NCBI GenBank assembly: GCA_024180945.1
Contig: JAKSGN010000003.1
Location: forward strand, 2,852,001 to 2,916,000
Direction of reading: 5' to 3'
Length of the DNA: 64,000 nucleotides
DNA from: Macrophomina tecta
Lineage: Eukaryota; Ascomycota; Dothideomycetes; Botryosphaeriales; Botryosphaeriaceae
Made by a program: the position numbers and the translations under genes. Shown piece after piece: positions 48,354 through 59,668 of this stretch. How positions within the stretch are numbered: the first letter of the stretch is position 1; the number at the start of each line of letters is the position of its first letter. The notes below the pieces were generated by a model. That model was given only the letters and a program-made list of their open reading frames with translations. It had not been told where the DNA came from and did not search any database.

Positions 48354-49297
48354 ATGAGTTCGCAGTACAAAGACCTCGTGGTGGTGGCCTGCCACGCCAT
48401 CTTTGTGGGCAATCCCGAAGCTTCCGACTGTGATATCTACTCTCCACTGCAATGGAATCTGCAGTCCTTTCAACAGCCCTGTGGAAGCAAACCCGGCGAG
48501 CACGAGACGTTTCTGCGGCATATCCAGGCCGGCTTAGATATTTTGTCTTTTGGTGCCATCAAAGAAAGTAGTATTTTGGTATTTTCTGGTGGCTACACGG
48601 CCAGTCACATTAAACTTAGCGAAGCACGTAGCTACTACAATGCGGCTGTAGCTTGTACACGAGCCTCCGCACGTGCTGAATCATGTGCAAAGTTGCTCGG
48701 TTCAAGGATCCTGCTTGAGGAGCATGCGACGGATAGTTTCCAGAATCTGTTGTTTTCCATTTTACTATTTCGAAAAACGATTGGCACATATCCGGAGACC
48801 ATCACGGTCATTACACATGCGTTCAAAACCGAGAGATTCCTGGTAAGTCAATTCTGGCTGGTGTGCGTGCGTAACCTACCACGTATAATCCCAAGACTGT
48901 TATCTGCACGAGACAGGACGTTCTAATGCGTAAAAGCTGTCTCATGCAAAAGCAATTCGATGGCCACAAGGATGTATAAGAGTGCAAGGCCTCAATCCAG
49001 TAATGTCAGGTAGGTGACCTCCGATATCATTGCCCCAAGGTCGACTAACTTGAGTGCACAGCGGATGAATATCAAGAAACTTTGAATGGCGAGAGGCGCG
49101 CTTTCGATTCGTGGAAGGAAGATTTATACGGCACGCATCCGCCACTGAGCTCAAAGCGCGTTCAGAGAGGGTGGCAAGAAGAAACAATTAACGAAGTCGG
49201 TGATGGTTTGGAGATTGGGGTGAAGGATCTTTTAAGATATGCTGGTGGAGGCCGTGGTCAGGCATTGTTCGATGGTGCTTTGCCTTGGTGCCAATAA
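48354..49297 (+). CDS. DUF218-domain protein
   Basis: Three exons, 48354-48842, 48937-49009 and 49062-49297, give 265 aa. Motifs of the DUF218 (YdcF/SanA-like) fold are visible: DLVVVACHAIF at the N-terminus, GAIKESSILVFSGGYTASHI, the acidic EEHATDSFQNLLFSIL (the conserved E..A.DS..N element) and VITHAFKTERFL. Exon 2 supplies LSHAKAIRWPQGCIRVQGLN and PVMS. The C-terminus has FDSWKEDLYGTHPPLSSKR. Bacterial relatives are envelope-linked or nucleotide-binding proteins. The function of the soluble fungal group is unknown. The first acceptor (AAAAG) is weak, but the reading continues the family alignment. Confidence 0.82.
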
Positions 49298-49934
49298 CGA
49301 CTCTGAACGGAGCTGAAACTTATTGTTCCGTGGTTGTTGCAGATAGGAAATTGATAAACCATGAGGACTGGGGAAACGCCACTGCCTGAGACGCCGTGAC
49401 TAGGCTTGGATTGCTGTTTTCTATTCTTGCATTGTAAGCATTCGATAAATCGTTATGGTGCAAACAACATGCAGAATAGTCTGTAAGGTTCGGTAGGTAG
49501 CCGAGCTCCTCCTTGATTCGCATTGAATCCCCGGACTCGGAAGACATAGACGCCGAAGAGTCCTTGGACCTTTCTTTTTTTTTTTTTTTTTTTCCGAAAG
49601 TATCGTGCATGCGATGATCGTGCAGGATGTGCACGTCCATGCTTCGACACCTACAGGTGCCTGAAGCACGGAAACCGGAGCTGGTCTTGGCGGTCGGAGG
49701 GGCCAACGCCGCAGCTGTGACGCACTCTGTATAACTGTCCGATCACCATCGTCCACTTCCACAACCACAACCTCTTTTCGCAGCACTTGCCTGGCGCGAA
49801 CTTACTCGCCTACACGCGCGTTTCTCTCTCTTCCTGCGCCTCATTTCCCCTCCACCGCGCTCTCCCGGTCTGGTCGCGCGCCCCCTCCGATCCTCGCCGT
49901 TGCCGCCGCCGCCCAGGCATCTACCCCTCCCAAG
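49298..49934. other. Intergenic, promoter of UBC12
   Basis: Includes a 19-nt T run at 49575-49593 and a pyrimidine-rich stretch just before the UBC12 start. Nothing coding. Confidence 0.6.
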
Positions 49935-50660
49935 ATGCTCAAGATATGGTCTATGGTTCGCCGCCAGCCCAACCGCGCGTATTGATTGCACCGGCTGGCT
50001 GCTAACTATCTGTGCAGAAGCAGAAGCAGCAGCAGGAGGAAAATGCTGCTGCAGGTCAGAAGAAAAAGAAGGTCACGGCCGCTCAGCTGCGGGTGCAGAA
50101 GGGTGAGTTGAAACAGCTCCGACACAATGTATGGCAGCGCCCGCTAACTCGGACGATTGCAGACCTCTCGGAGCTGTCGCTAGGATCGACAATGAAGACG
50201 GAGTTCCCCAACCCGGACGACATCCTCAACTTCGTCCTGACCATCGAGCCGGACGAGGGCATGTATAAGGGTGGCCGTTTCCACTTCAACTTCGCCATAA
50301 ACCAGAACTTTCCCCACGACCCGCCCAAGGTCAAGTGCACACAGAAGATCTACCACCCAAACATTGATCTGGAAGGCAATGTCTGCTTGAACATTTTGCG
50401 CGAGGATTGGAAGCCGGTGCTCAACTTGAACGCCGTGATCGTGGGGCTACAGGTGAGCAGAGTACCTTGCTGTAGAGGGGGCCGGCGATGCTGACAGCGA
50501 ATAGTTTCTCTTCCTCGAGCCCAACGCATCGGATCCTCTGAACAAGGAAGCAGCCGAGGACCTCAAGTCGAACAGAGAAGGCTTCAAGCGCAACGTGCGC
50601 TCATCGATGACAGGAGGGCAAGTCAGGGGACAGTCGTTCGACCGGGTGCTGGTGAAGTGA
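49935..50660 (+). CDS. UBC12: NEDD8-conjugating enzyme UBC12
   Basis: Four exons, 49935-49955 (21 nt), 50018-50102, 50163-50452 and 50505-50660, give 183 aa. Exon 1 encodes just MLKIWSM, followed by [20 protein letters not shown], the short NEDD8-E1-docking N-terminal extension typical of UBC12. The E2 core has [20 protein letters not shown] and the active-site C110 in [17 protein letters not shown]. The C-terminus is [17 protein letters not shown]. It accepts NEDD8/Rub1 from the Uba3-Ula1 E1 and transfers it to cullins, activating SCF-type ligases. The window's F-box-like proteins would depend on that same pathway. Confidence 0.95.
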
Positions 50661-51270
50661 GGACACCATACGAGCATTCTTCAAAAGGTGCGAGCGAGCA
50701 TTTAGGGCAGGGCGTATCCGGAGCTGGCGTACTTGAATGGGAATGCTGGGCTTCTGCAAGTAGCCCCAGCGGCTGAAGATTATGAGGGAATAGAGTACAT
50801 ATACCAATGAGATGTAACAAGAGATGCACGTGCATCTGGGGGAATCGTTAGCAGCTGAGGAATGAAGCATCCATGAGAGTTGGGCATCCTTAAGCTCTTG
50901 AGACCTGTGCACATGCGCTGGCTTTTGCCGAACGGGCGGCTTGAAAGAACCTAGCGATGTGCGGCAGCGGGGCCACACAATGGAATATTCCGAGCCTACA
51001 ATTTACCAGCAGAAGCAATAGGCCAGCGCACGATGCATACCAAGCCGGAGACTGCTAGGGGAATCGGCAACACTTGTAAATGGGGCCGCAGGCATTGGTC
51101 GAGTCACACGTGATATGCAGCTGCTCCGATCTCGGCGAAGCTCGGACGCGCTACGCGGCGGCAGAATTCACCCAGTCCCCAGATTTTTGATGTCGTGAAT
51201 CACACCCTACCACCTCATCCCATCCTCTCCCCTCATCCCCGAGCACTCCCTTTGCTGCTATACCTTTGCA
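50661..51270. other. Intergenic, promoter of ILV5
   Basis: Tandem spacer. The last 80 bp are pyrimidine-rich. No other feature recognised. Confidence 0.6.
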
Positions 51271-52711
51271 ATGGCTTCCCGCACCGCTACCAAGGCTCTC
51301 CGCGCCTCCGCCAGGCAATTGGCCGCTCCCTCCGTCCAACGCCGCACCTTCGTCTCTGCTCTCAATGCCGCGACCAAGGGCGCCGTTGCTGCTGCCCCCC
51401 GCGCCGCTGTTGCTCTGCCCAAGCAGCAGACCCGTGGCATGAAGACCATTGACTTCGCTGGCACCAAGGAAGTTGTCTACGGTGCGCTACCTAAATCCCG
51501 CAGCTTCCCGCCGTCAACCACTGACACGTAGCTTTCAGAGCGTGATGACTGGCCGAGGGAGAAGCTCCACGTGAGTCACTTCAGAACTTCTGAGCTCCGT
51601 TGCGCCTACTGACATGCCCTGCAGGACTACTTCAAGAACGACACTCTCGCCCTCATCGGCTACGGCTCCCAGGGCCACGGCCAGGGTCTTAACCTCCGTG
51701 ACAACGGCCTGAACGTCATCATTGGCGTGCGCAAGAACGGTGCTTCGTGGAAGGAGGCTCAGCAGGATGGCTGGGTTCCCGGCAAGAACCTCTTCGAGGT
51801 CGACGAGGCCATCTCCCGTGGTACCATCATCATGAACCTGCTCTCCGATGCTGCCCAGTCCGAGACCTGGCCCGCCATCAAGCCCCAGCTCACCAAGGGC
51901 AAGGCAAGCTTTCCCACGGCCACCTAGGTCGAGAGATCCACGCTGACCGAAATTATAGACCCTCTACTTCTCCCACGGTTTCTCGCCCGTCTTCAAGGAC
52001 CTCACCAAGGTCGATGTCCCCAAGGATATTGATGTCATTCTTGTTGCCCCCAAGGGTTCCGGCCGTACTGTCCGCTCTCTGTTCAAGGAGGGCCGTGGCA
52101 TCAACTCCTCCGTTGCTGTCTACCAGGACGTCACTGGCAAGGCCGAGGAGAAGGCCATTGCTCTTGGCGTTGCTGTTGGCTCTGGTTACCTCTACAAGAC
52201 CACCTTCGAGAAGGAGGTCTACTCCGACTTGTACGGCGAGCGTGGCTGCCTGATGGGTGGTATTCACGGTATGTTCCTTGCCCAGTACGAGGTCCTTCGT
52301 GAGCGTGGCCACAGCCCTAGCGAGGCCTTCAACGAGACCGTTGAGGAGGCTACCCAGAGCTTGTACCCCCTTATTGGCGCCAACGGCATGGACTACATGT
52401 ACGCTGCCTGCTCCACTACCGCTCGCCGTGGCGCCATCGACTGGAGCAAGAGGTTCCAGGCCGCCTTGAAGCCTGTCTTCAACGACCTGTACGACGCCGT
52501 TGCCGACGGCACCGAGACCAAGAGGTCGCTTGAGTACAACAGCCGCCCCGACTACCGTGAGCTGTACGAGAAGGAGATGGAGGAGATCCGCAACCTCGAG
52601 ATCTGGAGGGCTGGCAAGGCTGTCCGGTAAGTAACCCTTGTGCATAACGCTTGCACTTTTTGCCTGTGTCTGACAAACATCTGCAGCTCTCTCCGCCCCG
52701 AGAACAACTAA
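51271..52711 (+). CDS. ILV5: Ketol-acid reductoisomerase, mitochondrial
   Basis: Five exons, 51271-51481, 51539-51570 (32 nt), 51625-51903, 51959-52626 and 52687-52711 (25 nt), give 404 aa. The first ~50 residues are an Arg/Ala/Ser-rich mitochondrial presequence (QRRTFVSA, QTRGMKTID). The NADPH-binding motif is LALIGYGSQGHGQGLNLRDN. The knotted helical KARI domain follows, with YSDLYGERGCLMGGIHGMFL (metal-binding Asp and Glu) and EEATQSLYPLIGANGMDYMY. The enzyme converts acetolactate or acetohydroxybutyrate to the dihydroxy acids of valine, leucine and isoleucine synthesis. The third intron (51904-51958) starts GCAAGC and ends TTATAG, a GC-AG intron. The other introns are GT-AG. Codon use is strongly biased, as in a highly expressed gene. 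Confidence 0.96.
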
Positions 52712-53239
52712 GCGAAGCAGCCTACATGAATTAGGGAGATTCATTTCGGCTGAGGGTCAATTGCAAGTGGGAATGTACGACAATCGCTGATCCGGGAGCC
52801 TTTTTACTACACTGGGACGCGGCTTTTTGGCAGGATACTGTATTTTCAGGTTTCTTATGGGGATCAAAAGCAAATCAATTGGAATGCGGTTTTGGGATGC
52901 AACATTTTTACTACAAGTGAGAGATCTTGCCTGATTGCTGTCTGGGCCCAGGAGCAGCCGTTCAAGATATTCTATGGACGTCTGCACCAGCAAAGGTGGA
53001 GCCAAGCAGCTTGCTGATAGACCTGCGTCTGGTATGCTGCATTCTCTGGCCGTGATTGACCTACCGGATACCCGTAGCCAAGGCATTGCCTAAGCAGCAT
53101 CTCGGATAGCATGACTGCCAGACCAGAATTAAGCAGACGTCTCGCGTCTCGCTAAAGGCGACTGGAAAATGTCACCCCATCAAGCGGCCTCGATAGTCTT
53201 CCCGCTCTTTCCGTACAACGCTCTTAACGCGTTCATACC
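52712..53239. other. Intergenic, 3' flank of ILV5
   Basis: No feature recognised. Confidence 0.55.
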
Positions 53240-54045
53240 AACATGTTGGGCGCCATCATGCCTTCGATAGCCAAGATTCACAAAGCGACCAACGTTCTCA
53301 GTAATCCGGTACCTGTGCCAACGTTATCAAATTCGGGTCCATATTCAGCCTATTTGAGGCTGAAACCCTTGAATATTTGTAAAATAACGGCAATGTTTCT
53401 GTGCCGAAGCTGTTTGCCATTTTCAGCGAGCCGGAAACTAGGTATAATTTCGTTGTTATGGAATACGTGCAAGATCAACAGCTTGGAAGTATCTGGCAGT
53501 CGCTTACGTCTTTGGAGCAAATCGATGCGGGGAAGCGTATTAAGGCCCTTTTGGATAGCCTGGGTATTATGGATCCTCCTAGCTAGCTTGGATCTGTCGG
53601 CCGACCGCCTCTCGCCGATGGCATCCTCTGGACACCTAAACAAGATCCGGCCCATGTCAGGCCCATTCGCAAACGAGGACAAATTGAGCGAGGACATGCT
53701 ATGCAGAATGGCAGAACTCATACCTCCATCGTACCTATCGCTATAACGGATGCTTGTATCAATCGTGGCACTAGGTCACAGGACTTATTTCACTCACGGC
53801 GACTTGTAACCGAAAAATAATTTCATACAGAGCACTGGAGGAATGGATGACGGGAGCGGCATATTCGAGATCAAGGTCGTCGACTGGGAGATCTCAGGCT
53901 GGTATCCCGAGTCCTGTGAGTTTTTCAACTTTACACTTACGGGTCGGTTCAAGCCTGACTGGCTTTAATTGGCAGCACAGATTATGCCTGCCTATCCGCA
54001 GGAGTGTCTAACTATGCAGGCGATTTGGGGACTTTGTTCTACCGA
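53240..54045 (+). pseudogene. Decayed aminoglycoside-phosphotransferase (APH)-like gene
   Basis: Pieces of a fungal APH/choline-kinase-like protein appear in order in shifting frames: VIKFGSIFSLFEAETLEYL, then a stop, then NNGNVSVPKLFAIFSEPETR, YNFVVMEYVQDQQLGSIWQS and DPPS-stop-LGSVGRPPLADG with ILWTPKQDP. A frame change follows to SGPFANEDKLSEDMLCRMAE and LIPPSYL, then RTYFTHGDL-stop-PKN and FEIKVVDWEISGWYPES. A possible tail is IMPAYPQECLTMQAIWGL. Both the Brenner-type THGDL-PKN catalytic motif and the DWE metal motif are recognisable. At least three in-frame stops and two frame changes rule out a product. The stop in THGDL-PKN falls where relatives have Gln (CAA to TAA). Family known from recognition only. 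Confidence 0.75.
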
Positions 54046-55583
54046 TTCGACGGCAATGATTCCAGCTCAATATCAGGTATGGGTGGGGCATAGGCAAGTA
54101 GATCTCGGGTCTCACTATGCGAAAAGCGTAGCTGCATCTTTGCGAAGCGCCAATCGAACTTTTGTGACTCGACCGGGGAATGTCAGTCGAATCACAATGA
54201 GCAAACCTGCAGCACTATCGAACCAGCATCTCGGAGCATGCGACCATGGCAGACGCAAAGCGGCGTAGCCGGGATGGTCTCACCAAGAAGGCGAGCGAAG
54301 GAGTAACAAGGCGCAGATGTATGCAAAGGACCGGGACTGCCTCAGTTGAGACCCTGGAGGGCGATCGCACCTCTTAGCCTGAGTAGGGATGAGCGAGCCC
54401 TAATCTCCACCGCTGGTCAAGCTTGCTCCGCCCTGTCTGCTGCTTCCCCAGCCCCTCCGAAGCAACAAGCAGGGTGCTTCCCCAACAGTGGGCTTCCCTT
54501 TTGGCGACACCGTCTCCTCCGGCCGTGGGCGGTGTTCGTCGGCCGCAAAGCCCCCCCGCTGGCACGGACGCGCTACTCTGGCGCCGATTGGACGAGCCCG
54601 TTGACTCACGCCAGCCATTTTTTACTAGCGCTGACGCCGGAGGCCAGGAGGATGCGGCGCGCGCGAAATTGTGGCCGTTCGTCTATGCGGAAGGTGGCCT
54701 CGTTACGGCGTTACCACAATTATCTAATGCAAAAATACATGATGTCTCTCGCGCGGGCCCCTCTGCTGGACACTGGAGGTGCGTGCTTCAATATATAAAT
54801 TGTAAGCCTCCAAGATCCAGAGTCCGGCAAATTCTAGTCGCTCCGCTCATGTCGGCACGTATCTCTCCTTCCCAAAAGCTTGAATAAAATTGTGACTACC
54901 TCGTGTTCACAGAACATCCGGTGAGCGTAGGTTTGTTGCAGCCCACTAGTGAACCATGGTTAGAACGTGAAGCAGTTTACGAGAATGGGCTCGCCTTCGA
55001 TGACTCTGCGGTTTCTCTGCATTTTCGACACGTTCTTCGGCTCGCTCCAGCAAGTCTACAAATGCACGAGTCCGGCGTTCGAGATTTTGGGACAGGACGG
55101 TACTGGCCTAGCCATAAAATGCCTAAGGTACGCCCTGCCGAAGGCAATTACCATACGAATTCCATCATCCAACGCACGGCTGCCGCGGCCACCTTTTTAT
55201 GAACCTGGCACGCTCCAACTCTAACCAAAACGGGACACCGCAACGCCTCGACACCGGAGGCAGAAACACGTAGAGTTGAAACCGGCATTCAGCAACTCCA
55301 TATCAGCCAGCAGGATCCTCAGGCACGTTGAATTTCTTTCAACCTCCTCTCCTCCCTCTTGCGAGACATTAAGCCCATCGTTGCGCCCATCGCGACGTGG
55401 CCCCCTCGCTGCCAACCCCATTCGTGCGGTCTGACCACCCCATCAGCCGCCGTGTCAACCGCTCAATAATCCCAAATACCCCTCGACACTCGATACCCGA
55501 CCGACTCCGCTGGCGTGGAGTCACCAGTAGCAAATACGCATTTCTGTTCCCATCCCGTTCTCATTACTTCCCCAACTGTCATC
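54046..55583. other. Intergenic, 1.5 kb
   Basis: No supported gene. The last 180 bp are C/T-rich and are probably the promoter and leader of the next gene. Confidence 0.5.
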
Positions 55584-57992
55584 ATGAAGGCCTTCCGCAT
55601 CTCACGTGCTCCGGCTACCGCCGGCGAGGCTGCCTACGACGCGTTCGCGAAACTTGTCTTTGAGCCCCCGCTCGAGTCGGACGAATTGTTCGATGCTTTG
55701 CGCGAGGCCTACCCGTCCCTGAAGACTCATATGGAGAGAAAGAAGCAGGCTGTCCTGGATTTCCTCATGGAGGAGCGCCAGGCTATCGAGCAGGAGATCA
55801 CTGCCTTTGTTCAGCAGACCGGAACTCCTGCTCCACAAACCGATGCCTCTTACTCGGCAAGGCCGTCGCCTGCTTTCTCGGCCTCATCCAGCCTTGAGCT
55901 CCGCAAGTTCTCGACTTCGAACTCAGCATCTTCCAGCTCGTCGACTCGCAGTGCCGGATCCAGCCCCGAAACCATGTCTCTCAAGGACATGACCTCGGTC
56001 TGGACTGCTGTGGGACATGGAAAGCCTAAGATCCATACCCGCAGATCCATGACGACCAAGGAGAAGGAGGAGTACAGGCGGAGACGGCAGATGAAGGCAT
56101 GCAAAGAGTGTCGGTCTCGGAAGCGGAAATGCAACCATGACCCTTCCCATGCCTCATCTGCCGCCTCCCCCCGCGCAGATGCGAAAGTGAAGAAGCGGGC
56201 ATCTACAACTGCCTCTTCGAATCCGCATCCTCCCCAATCCTTTCTGAGTAACGAGTTCGACACTGCCTTTCTTGCCGACTCCATGTCGACCGACAGCCCC
56301 ATGGACTTCTTAGACTTCTCTCCAGTTACAGGTGCTGAAGGCTCATTCGATGACTTCCTCCTGCTTCCCCAAGACGAATTCTCCTCGATTGACTTTTCCA
56401 CCGATCCTCTCTTCCAACCGATTCCAGATGCCTTCTCCTACGATTCATTCCTCCTGCCACAATCGCACCAGCAACACACCCTCTCGACTGGCTCTAGATC
56501 TCCAGCTTCCACCTACCAATCCTCTGGAATGTCGAGATCCGGGTCGAATGCCATGCTATTTGATGCGTCACAGAGTTGGAGCTTTGATCTAGATCCAACA
56601 ATGGATCTGTCGAACCAGCAGGCCCAGCATTCGTCATTCGCGTCTGGCTCGACAGATGGCAAGCAAGCAGGCCTAGCAGCAGGCGTTTCACAAAGCTCGC
56701 AGCGCTCAACACAATCATCTCCGGGCGATCAGACGTTAATCTCTACTGAGGGACTAACGCCAGCGCCAGCGGCGAGCCCAGGAACTTCGAGAAAGGTCCT
56801 TCGTTTTACGGAGGGCACACTAAGGCAGACTCAGACCGGCGGCAGGACTCGCCGGGAATCATGGCAGTCAGCCAACGAAGGCGTGACTGCGACACACACG
56901 CTGAACGCCCACACTACGATGGAGTTACCAGGAGATGTCGGTGTGATACCACACACTTCACCGGGTTGGTTTAACGATGGACGCACCGGCAACGAAGGCA
57001 GAAACGACAACCACGCTCGCCGCGACGGACTAGTACTGGGAACAGATCCCAGCGCTGCTGCACGCTTTGGCGAGCATGGTAATTCACGCATCCGCCGTAC
57101 GCCACTGAGCAGTGAGGGTGTCAATACCGCGCAGCATGTATCCTTACAAGATGAACCGTTCCGCAACCGCAGCTCGGCCAGCAGTCAAACTGGCTGGACA
57201 GCCCGGACCCAAGATGGCGAAGCGCCACTGGCCTCGAGGAACCCGATATCAGTCAATGACCCAACATCAAGCAATGCAGTGGCATCGACGCTAGGCCTGG
57301 ACAATAGTCTAGCCTCAAGCCGCTCGAGGCAGTCTCGAACTGCCGTGCTCCAATCCACCCTCCAAGAAACCCGACCAAACGACCGGGTTCACGACGCTGA
57401 CTTCAACCGCCGCCGTGATGGTGACGAAGCTTCTCTCCCGACGAACACCCTCATCCCTCGGGATACAACCGACGTTGTCGGCTCGCCCTCGAGCAAGGCG
57501 CTTGCGACAAGCAGGTTCTACAAAGGTAAAAATCTATTACCAGGCCTCCAGTCCGGAAATGCCGCACATGGCGTCGAGAAGCTGTCTATTTCGGGTCTTC
57601 CCGCTGACACTACTCTCGTCGCCGCCCACCACACACGGCCCTCCTTTCCGCCAGAAGCTGACTGCGCGAGCATCAATATACAACGTCGCTCGAGCATATT
57701 GTCTAATTCTTCCGACGCTACTTCTTCTGCCGTCCTGTCCTTCGTCGCTCTCGCTTCGGCTGTCGTCTCAACCATACTTACTGCAGTTGTATCTGCGCTA
57801 TGGACGCCTTCTTCATTACCGAGGTTGATGGAGAATGCACGCAAAACCTCTGGCCGGGCTGATGTCTGGGAGAAGGCAAAGGCGAATACCCTTTCTTATT
57901 CATCTTTGCCTTCCCCTTCGCGAGGAGCAACGGACGCGTGTGTTTCCCTGCTGTCTGGGGTGAGCCGCAGCCGCTTGTTTTTGTTTGTGTAG
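55584..57992 (+). CDS. Large Ser-rich protein with half zinc cluster and C-terminal membrane span
   Basis: Single open frame of 802 aa from ATG 55584. Three parts can be seen. Residues 1-80 are helical and charged (EAAYDAFAKLVFEPPLESDE to EERQAIEQEITAFVQQ). Residues 155-190 are very basic, with KEKEEYRRRRQMKACKECRS then RKRKCNHDPSH: three Cys (C173, C176, C183) spaced as the first half of a Zn2Cys6 cluster, with no second CxxC. The rest is Ser/Thr/Asn/Gln-rich and disordered, until a hydrophobic stretch near 714-742 (SSAVLSFVALASAVVSTILT then AVVSALW) that could span a membrane. I do not recognise a named family. It might be a DNA- or RNA-binding regulator tethered to a membrane. The 3' third may instead be mis-framed if an intron was missed. 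Confidence 0.7.
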   Translation: MKAFRISRAPATAGEAAYDAFAKLVFEPPLESDELFDALREAYPSLKTHMERKKQAVLDFLMEERQAIEQEITAFVQQTGTPAPQTDASYSARPSPAFSASSSLELRKFSTSNSASSSSSTRSAGSSPETMSLKDMTSVWTAVGHGKPKIHTRRSMTTKEKEEYRRRRQMKACKECRSRKRKCNHDPSHASSAASPRADAKVKKRASTTASSNPHPPQSFLSNEFDTAFLADSMSTDSPMDFLDFSPVTGAEGSFDDFLLLPQDEFSSIDFSTDPLFQPIPDAFSYDSFLLPQSHQQHTLSTGSRSPASTYQSSGMSRSGSNAMLFDASQSWSFDLDPTMDLSNQQAQHSSFASGSTDGKQAGLAAGVSQSSQRSTQSSPGDQTLISTEGLTPAPAASPGTSRKVLRFTEGTLRQTQTGGRTRRESWQSANEGVTATHTLNAHTTMELPGDVGVIPHTSPGWFNDGRTGNEGRNDNHARRDGLVLGTDPSAAARFGEHGNSRIRRTPLSSEGVNTAQHVSLQDEPFRNRSSASSQTGWTARTQDGEAPLASRNPISVNDPTSSNAVASTLGLDNSLASSRSRQSRTAVLQSTLQETRPNDRVHDADFNRRRDGDEASLPTNTLIPRDTTDVVGSPSSKALATSRFYKGKNLLPGLQSGNAAHGVEKLSISGLPADTTLVAAHHTRPSFPPEADCASINIQRRSSILSNSSDATSSAVLSFVALASAVVSTILTAVVSALWTPSSLPRLMENARKTSGRADVWEKAKANTLSYSSLPSPSRGATDACVSLLSGVSRSRLFLFV

Positions 57993-58852
57993 CGGTTCTG
58001 TTCGCTATTGAGCGTTTAGCATCTGGCTTTTTTGCGCTCTAGGGGTTTGGACTCTTTCTGTTTTATGTTTTATGTTTTACTTTTTCTCCTTGCATGTTGT
58101 CCTCACCTATAATGGCTAGGCGTTATTGGTGTTCACGCGTTCGGAACGAAAAGACGGTCTGCACGTTTTTGGTCTCCCTCCGGGTGTGAGGAGGTTGAGG
58201 CTGTTGGATTGATACCTGGGAATGGATGTTTTTGAACTGCTGGGACACTGATTTCACACACTGTGCAATTGCTGTGATTACGTGAACATTCTGGGACAGC
58301 TCTATTGGCTCTATTGAATCGACTTCATCGACGGGCCAGAGTAACTGCTACATACAGTGACTCCTGGCACATATCCGCCCTTCAGGTATGTGCATGCAGA
58401 TGTCTCGTTTGTATTCAGTATGGGCCAACTCCATAACGGTCACGGCCTTGAGATAATACACAAGGCCAATGGCACTGTTGAGGTTTTGCTATACCACAAT
58501 AGCAACTTATCAAGGAGCGAGCAAACGAGAGGCAAAAGACAGCGGAACTGCATGTCATCCCATCGTAATCCATTCGTCAGCTGGAAGCCTACTTGTCTTC
58601 TGGCAAACGAGGCTGCGCAAAAGCCTTCCCTCTATGAACATCTCCCCCAAGCTATTCGTGTATCAAGCAGTGACCCAGGAGCTTCCTGCAAGAATATCTC
58701 GTACGGATTCTTTCGTCGTATGTATCACCCGCAAGCCTGTGCGGGCAATTGTGATCCAGAGCATGGAACAGCGCCGACCAATTCTACCTCGTAACTCTGA
58801 TTGTTTTCATCTATGTGAATTTGCGATTTTGCGAAGATTCCGGCCGAAGCAT
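57993..58852. other. Intergenic, convergent 3' flanks
   Basis: T-rich stretch with repeated TTTTATG (about 58060-58085), probably the 3' UTR of the preceding gene. Nothing coding recognised. Confidence 0.55.
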
Positions 58853-59241
58853 CTATAGCGTAGCGGCTGCCTGGACGGCTCCGACGGCCTTGAAGGCGGG
58901 AGGGCTCGTGATCTTGACTTCGACGGGGTATTTCCACTCCATAAACTTGGCCCAGCCTGTGGGGTAGATGCGTGGTTAGCTGGATTGCACTTTGCTCCCG
59001 GAGCTGTGGTTTATTTACCCCAGTATGCACATTTGCGGCCGAAGTACTTGCCGAGGTAGGGGACGACGACCATGGTCAGCAACAGCTCGAGCTGCTGCAA
59101 GCTCTCGCGCCACTCGCGCTCGGCCTCGTTCTCATCGTACTCGAGACTTTCGGTGGTGGCCTCGGAAGGGAGTGAGTCAATGTCGTCGTCGGACGAGTTC
59201 GAGGGCGGGACGACGAAGGAGGTGGAGTCGGCGATGGACAT
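58853..59241 (-). CDS. Small mitochondrial outer-membrane import protein, MIM2-like
   Basis: Two exons, 59241-59019 and 58956-58853, with a 62-bp intron, give 108 aa. The N-terminal half is acidic and Ser-rich (SNSSDDDIDSLPSEATTESL). One hydrophobic segment, LQQLELLLTMVVVPYLGKYF, is followed by GRKCAYWGWAKFMEWKYPVE (the splice falls in GW). The C-terminus is AFKAVGAVQAAATL. The block EWRESLQQLELLL...GRKCAYWGWxxFMEWKYPVEV is a conserved fungal family that I associate with MIM2, the MIM-complex subunit that helps insert single-span proteins into the mitochondrial outer membrane. The name is from memory and less certain than the gene itself. It is divergent from eIF2-beta (427 bp). Confidence 0.75.
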
Positions 59242-59668
59242 GGCGGGCGGGGGGGTTTCGAGGCTACCTGAGGAAGATCCGTCGGCCCATCAAGGAGAAA
59301 ACCGCCGGGGGGGGGCAATGAGCGCGGCGATGCAGCAAGCGGGAGGCAGAGAAATGCGCAGGAGCGTGAGCGACAGGCACGTAGCTGGGACGCGCTGGAG
59401 CAAGCACCCCGAGCAGCGAGCAGTTGACGTAGCGGGGAGGCGCGCGACGGCCGGGCGCGGGTGATCTGCGGGTAAACCAAGACTTGGCATGCGGGTCGGA
59501 TTTTGTTCGAACAGTCATTGTCTGAGCGCCGCAGTGGGTGACTCTGGCACGACAAAAGCACTGCTAGCTCCGAACCTCGCCTTCCACCCCCCCCTCCCCG
59601 CCACATCTGAACTCCACCGCCCGCAGGCCCCGTACACGTTGCAGTATAGCGCCTGTCTAGCATCAATC
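59242..59668. other. Divergent promoter, MIM2-like / eIF2-beta
   Basis: 427-bp spacer with C-rich tracts at 59250-59320 (opposite strand) and 59587-59602. No coding region. Confidence 0.6.

Noticed and set aside
57112..57294. Short overlapping frame inside the Ser-rich gene
   Set aside because: Shadow frame. The main 802-aa frame is continuous.
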